Shown here piece by piece: positions 52,931 through 61,636 of a DNA stretch of 64,000 nt. A model generated the notes under the pieces. It made no database searches, was not told where the DNA came from, and worked only from the letters and a program-made list of their open reading frames with translations. The position numbers and the translations under genes were made by a program. The stretch's first letter is position 1. Each line of letters opens with the position of its first letter. Source of the stretch: Martinezella lusitana (GTDB lineage: Bacteria > Pseudomonadota > Alphaproteobacteria > Rhizobiales > Rhizobiaceae). The stretch lies in assembly GCF_016901135.1 (NCBI RefSeq), contig NZ_JAFEVL010000075.1, forward strand, positions 62,001-126,000, in the 5' to 3' direction.

Positions 52931-52958
52931 CGACGATTTTCGCTTCTATTGCAAAACC

Positions 52959-54950
52959 TTAGACGGCGATCTTGCCGCCGCCGGCCTTGGTGATGGCAAC
53001 GACAGCCGGACGAACAGGCATGTCCGGCTTGAAGTCCGGCCAACGCGTCGACAGATCCTCGTAATAGGACGGACGGCCGTGACCGGACCAGTCATCGCCA
53101 CCGTCGCCCGGATGCTGCACGGCAACGAAGGCCGTCTGGTCATCCGGCAGGAAGAGCGGGCCGCAAAGCTCGGCACCGACAGGCACGCGATAGAACAGCT
53201 TCGAGGTCGCACGCGCGGCACCTTCCGTATCGACGGCCCAAAGACCATCGGTACGGCCGGTCGCCTTGTTGCTGTTGCCGTCGGTCGCCACCCAGAGACG
53301 TCCGGCAGCATCGATCGAACAGTTGTCCGGCATGCCGAACCAGCCGTTCTTCGTCGTGTCGGTGGAGAAGGATGCGCCGACAGCCGCGACGGAAGGATCG
53401 CCGCACTTCAGCAGCACTTCCCACTTGCCTGACGTCGCCGAGAATGCGCCACCGTCCTCGCTGATCTCGATGATGTGACCAAAGGCGTTGTCAGCGCGTG
53501 GGTTGGCGGCATTCACCTGCTCGGCCTTGCGCTTGGTGTTGTTGGTCAACATCACATAGACCTTGCCATTGACGGCATTGGGTTCGATGTCCTCTGGGCG
53601 GTCCATCTTCGTCGCCCCGAGCAGATCGCCGGCGCGGCGGGTTTCGATCAGCACGTCGGCCTGGCTCGTGAAGCCGTTTTCCGTCGTCAGCGGACCCTGG
53701 CCGAACGTCAGCGGCAGCCATTGCAGCGCGCCGTCGTCGGAGAACTTGGCGGCATAGAGCGTGCCGTTGTCGAGCAAGTCGAGGTTGGCGGCGCGGTCGG
53801 CTTCATTATAGGCGGCAGCGGTCACGAACTTGTAGACATAGTCGAAGCGTTCGTCATCGCCGAGATAGAAGACCACGCGGCCATCCTTCGAAACGATGTT
53901 GGCGGCGCCCTCGTGCTTGAAGCGGCCGAGCGCCGTGCGCTTCTTCGGCACCGACTGCGGATCGAAGGCGTCGACTTCGACGATCCAGCCAAAGCGGTTC
54001 GCCTCGTTCGGTTCCTTGCCGAGGTCGAAGCGGTCATGGAAGTTCGCCCACTCATATCCGCCTTCCGGCACGCCGTAGCGCTTGTAGTTGGCGGCCTCCT
54101 TGTGGCCTTCGGGCAGCTTGCCGGAGAAATAGCCGTGGAAGTTTTCCTCGGCCATGATGTAGGTGCCCCACGGCGTCACGCCGCCGGCACAGTTGTTGAG
54201 CGTGCCGATCACCTTCTTGCCGCTGGCGTCTGCCACCGTCTTCAGCCGCTCGTCGCCCGCTGCCGGGCCGGTGAGCTGCATCTCGGTCATGGTCGTGATG
54301 CGACGGTTGTACTTGCCATCAGGCACGACCTGCCATTTGCCGTCGACCTTGCGGATCTCGACAATGGTGCCGCCATGGGCTGCCATTTCGATATCCACCT
54401 GCTCCTTGCTCAGCGGTGCCTGCTTGATTTTACCGTCCGCAACGGTCACCAGGCCCGGAAACATCAGGTGCGGGTTGGTGTATTCGTGATTGACGACCAG
54501 CAGGCCGTGCTCGGACGAGCCGCCGAGCGGGATATAGCCGACATAGTCGTTGTTGTAGCCGAACTGGCGGCGCTGTGCTTCTGCCGTCTGGTTCTTCGGA
54601 TCGAAGGCAGGTGAGTCGGCGAAAACGGCATCGCCCCAGCGCAGCAGGACATTCGCGTCATAGCCTTCCGCGACATGATGATCAGCATCGACACCGGCTT
54701 CGATCTCCTTGAAGATGAAGGCGGAACCGCCGGCTGCGCGTGCCTTTTCAGCGCTCATCAAAGCAACAGGCCCCACCGTTGCAGCGATGGCGGAAACGGC
54801 GAGCGACCCTTGCAGGAAGCCACGGCGCGAAAAACGACGACTGATGATTTCCCCCATCGTCGGATTGTCGGTGCAGTTGTGTCCCTCCCCGTCGGCTTCT
54901 TCGAGCTGACTGGTCGGGAATATGTCTTTCTGTGTGAGATTTCCTGTCAT
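52959..54950 (-). CDS. phoX: PhoX-family alkaline phosphatase
   Basis: PhoX is a Tat-exported calcium/iron-dependent phosphatase that frees phosphate from organic esters. The 663-residue product has a long N-terminal region and a twin-arginine signal (SRRGFLQGSLAVSAIAATV, about 41-59), then the DUF839 body with GKKVIGTLNNCAGGVTPWGTYIMAEENFHGYF, YDANVLLRWGD and FSTDTTKNGWFGMPDN. The ATG at 54950 was chosen because the upstream frame is not protein-like. A PHO box lies about 66 bases before it, so control by PhoB under phosphate starvation is likely. Confidence 0.94.
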   Translation of the reverse strand: MTGNLTQKDIFPTSQLEEADGEGHNCTDNPTMGEIISRRFSRRGFLQGSLAVSAIAATVGPVALMSAEKARAAGGSAFIFKEIEAGVDADHHVAEGYDANVLLRWGDAVFADSPAFDPKNQTAEAQRRQFGYNNDYVGYIPLGGSSEHGLLVVNHEYTNPHLMFPGLVTVADGKIKQAPLSKEQVDIEMAAHGGTIVEIRKVDGKWQVVPDGKYNRRITTMTEMQLTGPAAGDERLKTVADASGKKVIGTLNNCAGGVTPWGTYIMAEENFHGYFSGKLPEGHKEAANYKRYGVPEGGYEWANFHDRFDLGKEPNEANRFGWIVEVDAFDPQSVPKKRTALGRFKHEGAANIVSKDGRVVFYLGDDERFDYVYKFVTAAAYNEADRAANLDLLDNGTLYAAKFSDDGALQWLPLTFGQGPLTTENGFTSQADVLIETRRAGDLLGATKMDRPEDIEPNAVNGKVYVMLTNNTKRKAEQVNAANPRADNAFGHIIEISEDGGAFSATSGKWEVLLKCGDPSVAAVGASFSTDTTKNGWFGMPDNCSIDAAGRLWVATDGNSNKATGRTDGLWAVDTEGAARATSKLFYRVPVGAELCGPLFLPDDQTAFVAVQHPGDGGDDWSGHGRPSYYEDLSTRWPDFKPDMPVRPAVVAITKAGGGKIAV

Positions 54951-55015
54951 TGCTTTACCCCCAAAGTTTAGCAATCGCCCCGAATTAGGGCGAAGAAAAC
55001 TCTTAGGTTGGCTAT

Positions 55016-55040
55016 ATGACAGGTCGATGAAAAATGACCG
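55016..55040 (-). promoter_or_regulatory. PHO box ahead of phoX
   Basis: On the plus strand the half-sites are ATGACAG (55016-55022), ATGAAAA (55027-55033) and ATGACCG (55034-55040). Read on the minus strand, CTGTCAT is a perfect half-site and TTTTCAT lies 11 bases before it, the standard PhoB spacing, with a third near-match CGGTCAT directly upstream. It sits about 66 bases from the phoX start. Confidence 0.75.
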
Positions 55041-55094
55041 AGCGTCGGAATGCGAGAGCCACGGGCTGAAGTACAACTGTGGATGACGCAACCG

Positions 55095-55667
55095 CTAGAC
55101 CGCAATTGCGGTCAGCGGCACCATTTCATCCGGATCTTCGTCTTCGGCAATAATGGCCAAAGCAGAATCATCACGCCAGACGATCGAACCATGCAGCCGC
55201 GCATGCGTGTCGGCGGCAATCGGCACGACCAGAACACGGTTGGGATCGACCGGACCCGGAAACATCAGGGCGTTATAAGCGACCTTTTCGAAGCCGAGCG
55301 GGCCGTAATAGGGCGGGTCGCCGACAAGGATGACCGCTTCCGACCCCTTGCGTTTGGCGGCTTCGACGGCGATTCGCACGAGTTCGCGGCCGATACCCTG
55401 GTTCTTGTGCGAGGGCCGGACCGCGAGTGGCCCAAGCAAATGCCCCTTGACCGAGCCGACCAGCACCGGCGTCATCCGCACGGAGGCGATCGTTTCTCCG
55501 TCGTCGGCGCAGATGAAGGACAGCGTGCGATCATGCGGCCCCTGCTCACGAATCCGTGCAGCGGCGCGGGTGAACCGGCCGGGGCCGAATGCTTCTTCGT
55601 TGATGAGTTCGATGACAGCGTCGTGCGACGCATCCTCAGTGAGGTAGACCAGATCGTGCTTGTACAT
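55095..55667 (-). CDS. GNAT family N-acetyltransferase
   Basis: The 190-residue product has the GNAT signature VRMTPVLVGSVKGHLLGPLAVRPSHKNQGIGRELVRIAVEAA and the GPLGFEKVAYNALMFPGPVDPNRVLVVPI end of the YhbS-like branch. The ATG at 55667 is preferred; the frame reaches 55706 with a weaker start. The phoX promoter region overlaps the end of this gene on the same strand. The substrate is unknown. Confidence 0.9.
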   Translation of the reverse strand: MYKHDLVYLTEDASHDAVIELINEEAFGPGRFTRAAARIREQGPHDRTLSFICADDGETIASVRMTPVLVGSVKGHLLGPLAVRPSHKNQGIGRELVRIAVEAAKRKGSEAVILVGDPPYYGPLGFEKVAYNALMFPGPVDPNRVLVVPIAADTHARLHGSIVWRDDSALAIIAEDEDPDEMVPLTAIAV

Positions 55668-56015
55668 TAGACCAAGGAAACCAGATAGACAGACGGAATT
55701 GTTCACGAAGGCGCTCGTCGAGCGTTCGGGATCATCGGCGTCGTCGCAGGCTTCTGGTAACTTTCATGACAAGGGGTCCTCAAAGTGTGACAAGCCCGAT
55801 AGCAGGAAATATTCGGCACGTCCAATGCAAAATTCGGGCTGCTGTTTGTTGATGCATAATCGTGTCTGCATGATGACGTCACCCAAATGGAAACGCCCTC
55901 GATGCCTGCCGGTCATGCCGGCAACGCAGTGTTCATCGTTTATCGTCTCGAAATTCGGTCGGCATGCCGTATCTTCGGGGTAAGTTCTCAGCAGCATCTC
56001 CGAAAGGACAGAACA

Positions 56016-57005
56016 ATGGGCATGTTGGTTGACGGCGTCTGGCACGACGTCTGGTACGACACCAAGGAGACAAAGGGCCACTTCAAGCGCGCGGCATCGC
56101 AGTTCCGCAACTGGATCACCCCGGACGGCACACCCGGCCCGACCGGAACCGGAGGCTTCAAGGCAGAGGCCGGACGCTACCATCTCTACGTTTCGCTTGC
56201 CTGCCCCTGGGCGCACCGCACCCTGATCTTCCGCAGGCTGAAGAAGCTCGAGGATCTGATCCCGGTCTCGATCGTCGATCCGTTGATGCTGGAAAGCGGC
56301 TGGGAATTCAAAGGGAAAGACGGAGGAACGCTCGATCCCCTTTTCGGCGCCAAGGCGCTTTGGGAAATCTACGTCAAGGCCGACCCGCACTATTCCGGTC
56401 GTGTCACGGTCCCCGTTCTCTGGGACAAGCGAACCGGCACGATCGTCAACAATGAGTCAGCCGAAATCATCCGCATGTTCAACAGCGCTTTCGATGCGTT
56501 GACCGGATCGAAGGCGAACTTCTATCCCGCGGACCTGCGATCGGACATCGATGCACTGAACGAGATCGTCTACGACACCGTTAACAACGGCGTCTACAAG
56601 GCCGGCTTCGCGACAGCGCAGGAGGCCTACGAGGAAAACGCCCGCCGCCTCTTCGAGACGCTCGATATGCTCGACAAACGGCTATCGACGAAGCGCTACC
56701 TGTTCGGAGAGCATTTGACCGAAGCCGACTGGCGGCTGTTCACCACGCTCGTTCGCTTCGACGCTGTCTATGTCGGCCATTTCAAATGCAACATCCGCCG
56801 CATTGCCGACTATGCGAACCTCTCGGCATATCTGCGGGATCTCTACCAGGTTGCCGGCGTCGCCGAGACGGTGAACCTCGCGCATATCAAGAGCCACTAC
56901 TATCGCAGCCACAAGACGATCAATCCGACGGGAATCGTCCCCATCGGCCCAGAGCTTGATTTCGATCGCCCGCATGGCCGGGAGGGATTGGCAAAGGCTG
57001 CCTGA
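56016..57005 (+). CDS. Glutathionyl-hydroquinone reductase-like (YqjG/ECM4) protein
   Basis: The 329-residue protein is of the Xi class of glutathione transferases: YVSLACPWAHRTLIFRRLKKL, with the catalytic cysteine C63 in CPWAHR, SESAEIIRMFNSAFDAL and the C-terminal SYLFGEHLTEADWRLFTTLVRFD-type segment. These enzymes reduce glutathionyl-hydroquinones. GAAAGGA lies 8 bases before the ATG at 56016. No metabolic neighbour indicates a special substrate. The repeat element follows. Confidence 0.93.
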   Translation: MGMLVDGVWHDVWYDTKETKGHFKRAASQFRNWITPDGTPGPTGTGGFKAEAGRYHLYVSLACPWAHRTLIFRRLKKLEDLIPVSIVDPLMLESGWEFKGKDGGTLDPLFGAKALWEIYVKADPHYSGRVTVPVLWDKRTGTIVNNESAEIIRMFNSAFDALTGSKANFYPADLRSDIDALNEIVYDTVNNGVYKAGFATAQEAYEENARRLFETLDMLDKRLSTKRYLFGEHLTEADWRLFTTLVRFDAVYVGHFKCNIRRIADYANLSAYLRDLYQVAGVAETVNLAHIKSHYYRSHKTINPTGIVPIGPELDFDRPHGREGLAKAA

Positions 57006-57017
57006 GGCGCGCTCCAT

Positions 57018-57257
57018 CTCGCCCCTTGCGGGCGAGAAAGCAAAATCAGCATTTAGCTTTAGCTAAGTGCTAGATTTTGCAAGAGAGGGGGTAGGCAGGG
57101 ACGCACGGAATCCGCAGATTAGATGAAAGAGCAAGGCGTGACCCCCGCTCTTGCAATTTCAATGGCTTAGAAATTGCGCTGGGCTTTGAGCATGTAGCGC
57201 CTTCGGTATCGCAATTCCTAAACCAGTGAATTTGCTTTCTCGCCCGCCAAGGGCGAG
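57018..57257. repeat. Intergenic element with terminal and nested inverted repeats (about 240 bp)
   Basis: The two ends are inverted copies of each other over about 30 bases (57018-57048 and 57227-57257, sharing GGCGAGAAAGCAAA), and each end also folds on itself (CTCGCC ... GGCGAG). Inside, a 16-base arm at 57077-57092 pairs with 57141-57156 with one mismatch, CTAAG (57063) pairs with CTTAG (57166), and GAAATTGCG (57170) pairs with CGCAATTCC (57210) with one mismatch. It contains no gene. It looks like a MITE-like or rhizobial mosaic repeat. Confidence 0.75.
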
Positions 57258-57340
57258 AAAGGCTCCGCATCCGCCATCCGCCCAACCTTCTATTTTCATG
57301 TGACGCCCGAACCGCCACAAGGTGTTCCGCACCGAAGCCG

Positions 57341-57832
57341 TTACCAATAGTTCGAGGGTGGCGCGGCCCCGTCCAGCTCTTTCAGCCTCCGATAGGTCGC
57401 CTTGGTCGTGCCCTTGGGAAGCGCGTCGAGCGGAAAGAAGCCGCTTTCGACGATTTCGCGATCCGGCCTGCGCGGCGCGGTCTGCGTCACCTCGACGCGG
57501 TAGAAGACGACATGGTCGCGTCTGCTGGTGCGGTTGTTGAAATAGACGTGGAAGAGCTGCGGCCTGCCCGATACCACCAGATTGCCCTCCTCCCGCAGCT
57601 CCTTCGCAAGCGCCTGCTCCACCGTCTCATGGCGTTCGACGCCACCGCCGGGCATGTGCCATCCGGCGATGTAGGAGTGCCGCACCAGGAAAATTCGCCC
57701 TTCGCCGTCGAAGCAGGCCGCGCGCACGCCGAGCGTCATGCTGCGGGTCAGCGCGAAATAGGTATGCAGCGCAAAGCCAAGCAGCCGTGTCCCCAGTCCG
57801 CGTTTCTCGTCGCGTGAGACCTCATCGCTCAT
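57341..57832 (-). CDS. Nudix hydrolase
   Basis: The 163-residue product has the Nudix box GGGVERHETVEQALAKELREE-like signature (G, E, REE and G in position), preceded by VRHSYIAGWHMPGG. The TLGVRAACFDGEGRIFLVRH start is typical of ADP-ribose or nucleotide-sugar type Nudix enzymes. The ATG at 57832 is preferred (GGAG ahead). It is divergent from the metallophosphoesterase gene. The substrate is not certain. Confidence 0.9.
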   Translation of the reverse strand: MSDEVSRDEKRGLGTRLLGFALHTYFALTRSMTLGVRAACFDGEGRIFLVRHSYIAGWHMPGGGVERHETVEQALAKELREEGNLVVSGRPQLFHVYFNNRTSRRDHVVFYRVEVTQTAPRRPDREIVESGFFPLDALPKGTTKATYRRLKELDGAAPPSNYW

Positions 57833-57900
57833 GCCTGCACTCCGACGCTTCGACCCGCAATCGGACAAGGGATGTATTTGTTTTGACAATGGAGTGGGCT

Positions 57901-58821
57901 ATGTCTCATCCCATGTTCAAGCTCGCGCATATTTCCGACGTTCACTTAGGTCCCCTGCCGCGCCTTTCGATCAGAGAACTCGCCTCCAAGCGCATTACCG
58001 GATTTGTGAACTGGCATCGGAACCGGCGCAAGCACCTTTTTGGCGGTATGCTCGATCTGCTTCTTGACGACATCAAGGCGAAGCAAGCCGACCATCTCGC
58101 CGTGACAGGCGATCTCGTCAACCTTGCGAGCGGCATCGAGATCCAAACGGCGGCCGCATGGCTGAAGACGGTCGGCGACCCACTCAACACCTCGGTCGTT
58201 CCCGGCAATCACGATGCCTATGTGCCCGGGTCATATGAGAAAGCGATGCGCGCCTGGTATCCCTATGTCAGGGGTGATCGCGCGCCGGCAGAATGGCCGG
58301 AAGACCGGCATATCTTCCCGTATCTGCGCGTTCGCGATCAGGTTGCGCTGATCGGCTGCTCCACAGCCTTCGCCACGCCTCCCTTCGCCGCCAGCGGCTT
58401 TTACTCCGCCCGCCAGGCGCGTGAAACGGTGAACATGCTTCGCGCCGCCGGCGATGCCGGGCTCTTTCGTGTCGTCATGATCCATCATCCGCCGATCCGC
58501 GGCGCGACCAGTTTCTACAAGCGCATGATCGGTATTCGCCGCTTTGCGGCCGCCATCTCGACGGGCGGCGCCGAACTGGTCCTTCACGGCCATACGCACC
58601 TCAACACCGTGCATTGGCTGCGCGGACAGACCGGCCCGGTGCCGGTCGTCGGCATTGCTTCGGCCTCGCAGAGCGCCGGCGGATTGAAGCCGCGCGCCGC
58701 CTACAATCTCTTCACCATTGCCGGTCGCCCCGGCGCCTGGGAACTGAAGGCCGAACGCTACAGCCTCAATGCTAAAGGCGAGGGTGTCGAAGCCGAAGGC
58801 GTCGATATTCTGGCACCATGA
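57901..58821 (+). CDS. Metallophosphoesterase of the calcineurin type
   Basis: The 306-residue product has all metal motifs in order: AHISDVHLG (D and H), VTGDLVN (D), VPGNHDAY (N, H), MIHHPP (H), LHGHTHLN (H, H). This is the Icc/class III cyclic nucleotide phosphodiesterase type arrangement. The ATG at 57901 has GGAG 6 bases before it; upstream in-frame ATGs at 57889 and 57787 are less likely. The substrate (cyclic nucleotides or other diesters) is not clear. Confidence 0.92.
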   Translation: MSHPMFKLAHISDVHLGPLPRLSIRELASKRITGFVNWHRNRRKHLFGGMLDLLLDDIKAKQADHLAVTGDLVNLASGIEIQTAAAWLKTVGDPLNTSVVPGNHDAYVPGSYEKAMRAWYPYVRGDRAPAEWPEDRHIFPYLRVRDQVALIGCSTAFATPPFAASGFYSARQARETVNMLRAAGDAGLFRVVMIHHPPIRGATSFYKRMIGIRRFAAAISTGGAELVLHGHTHLNTVHWLRGQTGPVPVVGIASASQSAGGLKPRAAYNLFTIAGRPGAWELKAERYSLNAKGEGVEAEGVDILAP

Positions 58822-58913
58822 TCTCGTGTTTTCTGTCCATCGACCGCGTCGTTTCGGTAGCGTTTTTGAAGATACGGAGCTACAATCGAACCATCGGATT
58901 CCCGGAGGATATC

Positions 58914-59480
58914 ATGGGTTTTAAGGTCGCCACGAAGAGCTCCGCAATGATCGCGCTTACTGCCGGATTTTTGCTCACCGCCAGCCTGCACGCCTTCGCC
59001 GCCGGTACGGAAAACGACGAAACGGCGCCACCACCGAAGAGCAAGACCACGACCGAGTGCACCGACGGCAAGGTGTGGGACAAGGACAAGAAGGAATGCG
59101 TGAAGCCGAAGCAAAGCGGCTTCAACGACGACCAGCTGTTCCAGGCCGCGCGCGAATTCGCCTATGCCGGCCAGTATGACAACGCCATCACAGTCTTGAA
59201 GCTCGCCAAGAATCAGGACGATCCCCGCATCCTCAATTATCTCGGCTATTCCAACCGCAAGGCCGGTCGCATGGAGCTCGGCATGAGCTACTACCGCAAG
59301 GCTCTGCAACGCGACGAAAACTATATCCTTGCGCGCTCTTATATGGGACAAGCCCTCCTAGAGCAGGGCGATGTCCAGGGCGCGCGGGTACAGGTTGTCG
59401 AAATCCGTGACCGTGGCGGTGAAAATACCTGGGCGTATCGCTCGCTGCAGCAATCGCTGAAGGGCCACGTCACCTATTAG
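58914..59480 (+). CDS. Periplasmic TPR-repeat protein
   Basis: The 188-residue product has a Sec signal peptide (about 1-30, ending LHAFAAG), a charged region with TECTDGKVWDKDKKECV, then two to three TPR motifs (FNDDQLFQAAREFAYAGQYDNAITVLKLAKNQDDPRILNYLGYSNRKAGRMELGMSYYRKAL-type units ending GHVTY). GGAGGAT stands before the ATG. Likely an envelope scaffold protein; partner unknown. Confidence 0.88.
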   Translation: MGFKVATKSSAMIALTAGFLLTASLHAFAAGTENDETAPPPKSKTTTECTDGKVWDKDKKECVKPKQSGFNDDQLFQAAREFAYAGQYDNAITVLKLAKNQDDPRILNYLGYSNRKAGRMELGMSYYRKALQRDENYILARSYMGQALLEQGDVQGARVQVVEIRDRGGENTWAYRSLQQSLKGHVTY

Positions 59481-59697
59481 TGCAATAAAATAAGGCGCGA
59501 GGCCTTGACGGCGCGGCACTCGAACGACGGCAGGCAAGTGCGCGAGCAATTTTTGAAGACTTGCGAAACGGCATAGAAATGGTTCATACCAACACAGGAC
59601 GATCATTCCGCTCGCATGACCTTTCACAAGGGAAAGGCCGTCATTTGCGGAAAGGTATCGCTAGTGTGACAACCTCCAACACCTCTCTGGAACGACC

Positions 59698-60213
59698 ATG
59701 CCCACGCCGGTAGTAGCCATCGATATCAGACGCGATCTGGTCGGCCTTCTCCCGAAGCTCCGCCGCTTCGCGGTGACGCTCACCGGCGATTTGACCGATG
59801 CGGACGAACTCGTCCAGAGCGTCTGTCAGCGCGGCATCGCCAAGTTCCATCTTTGGAACAGCGGCGGCAAGCTGGAAAGCTGGCTCTATACGATGGCCCG
59901 GCATCAATGGGTTGACGAAGCACGGCGCCACAAGTTGCGCCCCGCCGCCAAGGGCAACGCCCTGGAGCAGGGCGAACCGGCGACATCCGGCGTCCATTTC
60001 AACCCTGTGGAAGCCGGAGAAGCGCATCGCTTGGTCACATCTTTGCCCGAAGGACTTGCCAGTGTCTTCCTGCTGGTCGAAGTCGAAGGTCATAACTACA
60101 AGCAGGCGGCTGATATTCTCGGCATTCCCCTGTCGGCAGTGACATCGCGGCTCTCCAGCGCCCGTCTCTATCTTGCCTCCCAAGGCCACAGCCGCTCGTC
60201 TCGAAGGTTTTAA
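59698..60213 (+). CDS. ECF-type RNA polymerase sigma factor
   Basis: The 171-residue product has sigma region 2 (RRDLVGLLPKLRRFAVTLTGDLTDADELVQSVCQRGI and SWLYTMARHQWVDEARRHK) and region 4 (LVTSLPEGLASVFLLVEVEGHNYKQAADILGIPLSAVTSRLSSARLYLAS), with the linker between. No region 3 is present, so it is an ECF sigma factor. The next gene encodes a membrane anti-sigma factor. The regulon and the stimulus cannot be read from the sequence. It lies 218 bases after the TPR gene. Confidence 0.93.
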   Translation: MPTPVVAIDIRRDLVGLLPKLRRFAVTLTGDLTDADELVQSVCQRGIAKFHLWNSGGKLESWLYTMARHQWVDEARRHKLRPAAKGNALEQGEPATSGVHFNPVEAGEAHRLVTSLPEGLASVFLLVEVEGHNYKQAADILGIPLSAVTSRLSSARLYLASQGHSRSSRRF

Positions 60214-60225
60214 GCATTGCAGGAC

Positions 60226-61059
60226 ATGAAGAAAATGCCGCTCGAAGTTCGTTTGTCCGCCTTTATGGATGGCGAGATGAGCCGCGAAGAGAAGGATGAG
60301 CTGGAAAAGCTCATTGCTTCCGATCCGGACGCGCGGCGGATTTTCGATGAACTGAAGCATGGCTCCGATGTCGGCCGCAAGGCGTTCGACGAAGTATTGA
60401 AGGAACCGGTGCCGCTGGCGCTGGTGCGGTCCATCAAGAGTGCGCAGCCTCCGAAGACACGCGACCCCTCCCCCCGTCTTGCCCGACCATCCCTGAAACT
60501 TGCCCCGACCGGCAGGCAGTCGCTTGCGGCCGCCCTCATCCTGTTCGCGCTCGGCGGCGGCATCGGCTATTTCTTCGGCATACAGCCATCGGGCGTACCG
60601 GCAGCCGCGCCACCCACTCCGGCGCAGACATCGACGCGCAACTGGCTGGATGACGTTGCCGCCTACCATCGCATCTATTCGCGCCAGCCGCACCATATGG
60701 TCGAACTGCAAGCGAGCGAGCTGGACGAGATCGTCAGGTGGTTGTCGAACACGGTGGGCGTCAAGTTCAATTTTCCGGATCTTGCCGCCGACGGCCTCGT
60801 GTTCCAGGGCGCGCGCATGTTCATTGCCGGCGGCAAGCCTGTCGGCCAGCTGATCTACAAGAACCTGGACGGCGACGTGGTCGCCATCTGTTTCACCAAG
60901 ACCGACGGTGTTTCGGATGACGACAATTTCGACGAGACCATCAAGGACGATGTCAGCATCGTATCCTGGCATCGCAATGGCGCGACCTATGCAGTCGTCG
61001 GCCCCTCGTCGGATGCGATGCTCGACCAGATTGCCAACAGGGTATCCTCGGAAATCTAA
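60226..61059 (+). CDS. Membrane anti-sigma factor
   Basis: The 277-residue product has a cytoplasmic N-terminal anti-sigma part (MKKMPLEVRLSAFMDGEMSREEKDELEKLIASDPDARRIFDELK), one membrane helix at about 102-122 (LAAALILFALGGGIGYFFG) and a periplasmic domain. No zinc-binding HxxxCxxC motif is seen, so it is not a ZAS-type protein. It should hold the ECF sigma factor until a signal acts. ATG at 60226 was preferred over TTG at 60217. It lies 12 bases after the sigma gene. Confidence 0.88.
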   Translation: MKKMPLEVRLSAFMDGEMSREEKDELEKLIASDPDARRIFDELKHGSDVGRKAFDEVLKEPVPLALVRSIKSAQPPKTRDPSPRLARPSLKLAPTGRQSLAAALILFALGGGIGYFFGIQPSGVPAAAPPTPAQTSTRNWLDDVAAYHRIYSRQPHHMVELQASELDEIVRWLSNTVGVKFNFPDLAADGLVFQGARMFIAGGKPVGQLIYKNLDGDVVAICFTKTDGVSDDDNFDETIKDDVSIVSWHRNGATYAVVGPSSDAMLDQIANRVSSEI

Positions 61060-61159
61060 TAAAGCATCCTCTCGCTTTGCAGCTTGCAGCTGCCAGCCAG
61101 CCGATGGATAATGTCCGGCGTCAATCCGCATTGGATTATGTTCTCGCTGGAGTTTCACC

Positions 61160-61363
61160 ATGTCCGACATTCTGCTGACCATCCCGGAAATCGACAGTCG
61201 AATTGCGGCAATAAGGGAAAATCTTCGCGAGCTGATCGAGCAAGCCACCGCCTTTTCCGGCGCGGCGGACGAAGAACGGACGTCGGATCGCATCGCGGAA
61301 CAGGAAGAAGAGCTCGAGCGGTTGACGAAACAGCGCGACTTCCTTGCCCAGCAAAAATCCTGA
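61160..61363 (+). CDS. Small coiled-coil protein of unknown function
   Basis: The 67-residue product is almost wholly a helical heptad pattern (IPEIDSRIAAIRENLRELIEQ and EEERTSDRIAEQEEELERLTKQRDFLAQQ). No signal peptide or metal motif is seen. GGAG lies 10 bases before the ATG. It is transcribed alone 100 bases after the anti-sigma gene. Not recognised; resembles small hypothetical rhizobial coiled-coil proteins. Confidence 0.7.
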   Translation: MSDILLTIPEIDSRIAAIRENLRELIEQATAFSGAADEERTSDRIAEQEEELERLTKQRDFLAQQKS

Positions 61364-61513
61364 GCACACCACAGGCTTCGGTGTCGTTACTCGGCATCGG
61401 CTTTGATACCTCTGAAATCATAGTCCGTTCTGTGCTGCCGGCGCATTGCTCCGCAGCAGCGCAATTTCTGCTGACATCAGCGCCGATACACGCTATAGAG
61501 GCAGCAGCGACCC

Positions 61514-61563
61514 ATGAGGAGAGCACTTTGATGAAAACCCACGGCACAGGAAACCACCGCTGA
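61514..61563 (+). CDS. Two overlapping leader mini-ORFs of the ABC exporter gene
   Basis: A 5-codon frame (MRRAL, 61514-61531) ends in TGA that overlaps by one base the ATG of a 10-codon frame (MKTHGTGNHR, 61531-61563). The second ATG has AGGAGA about 9 bases upstream. The exporter ATG is at 61637, 73 bases further. I infer a leader; translation is not shown and these frames are short enough to arise by chance. Confidence 0.4.
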
Positions 61564-61632
61564 AAAGCAGTGCCGTGAAGGGCTGCCTGTTCGGCCCACC
61601 CATCAGCTTGCTATTTCCCGCCCTTGGAGGGC
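61540..61632 (+). promoter_or_regulatory. Possible translational attenuator of the ABC exporter
   Basis: A perfect 8-bp stem (CACGGCAC at 61540 with GTGCCGTG at 61570) spans the end of the second mini-frame. A second hairpin, GCCC (61620-61623) with GGGC (61629-61632), includes part of the GGAGG ribosome-binding site of the exporter. AAGGGC (61578-61583) could pair instead with GCCCTT (61620-61625), which would free the site. Alternative pairings of this kind are typical of attenuators but are short here. Confidence 0.4.
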
Positions 61633-61636
61633 ACTC

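Noticed and set aside
59641..61293. A 550-codon minus-strand frame over the sigma and anti-sigma genes
   Set aside because: It mirrors two well-supported genes, has no ribosome-binding site and the translation is arginine- and glutamine-rich without family motifs.
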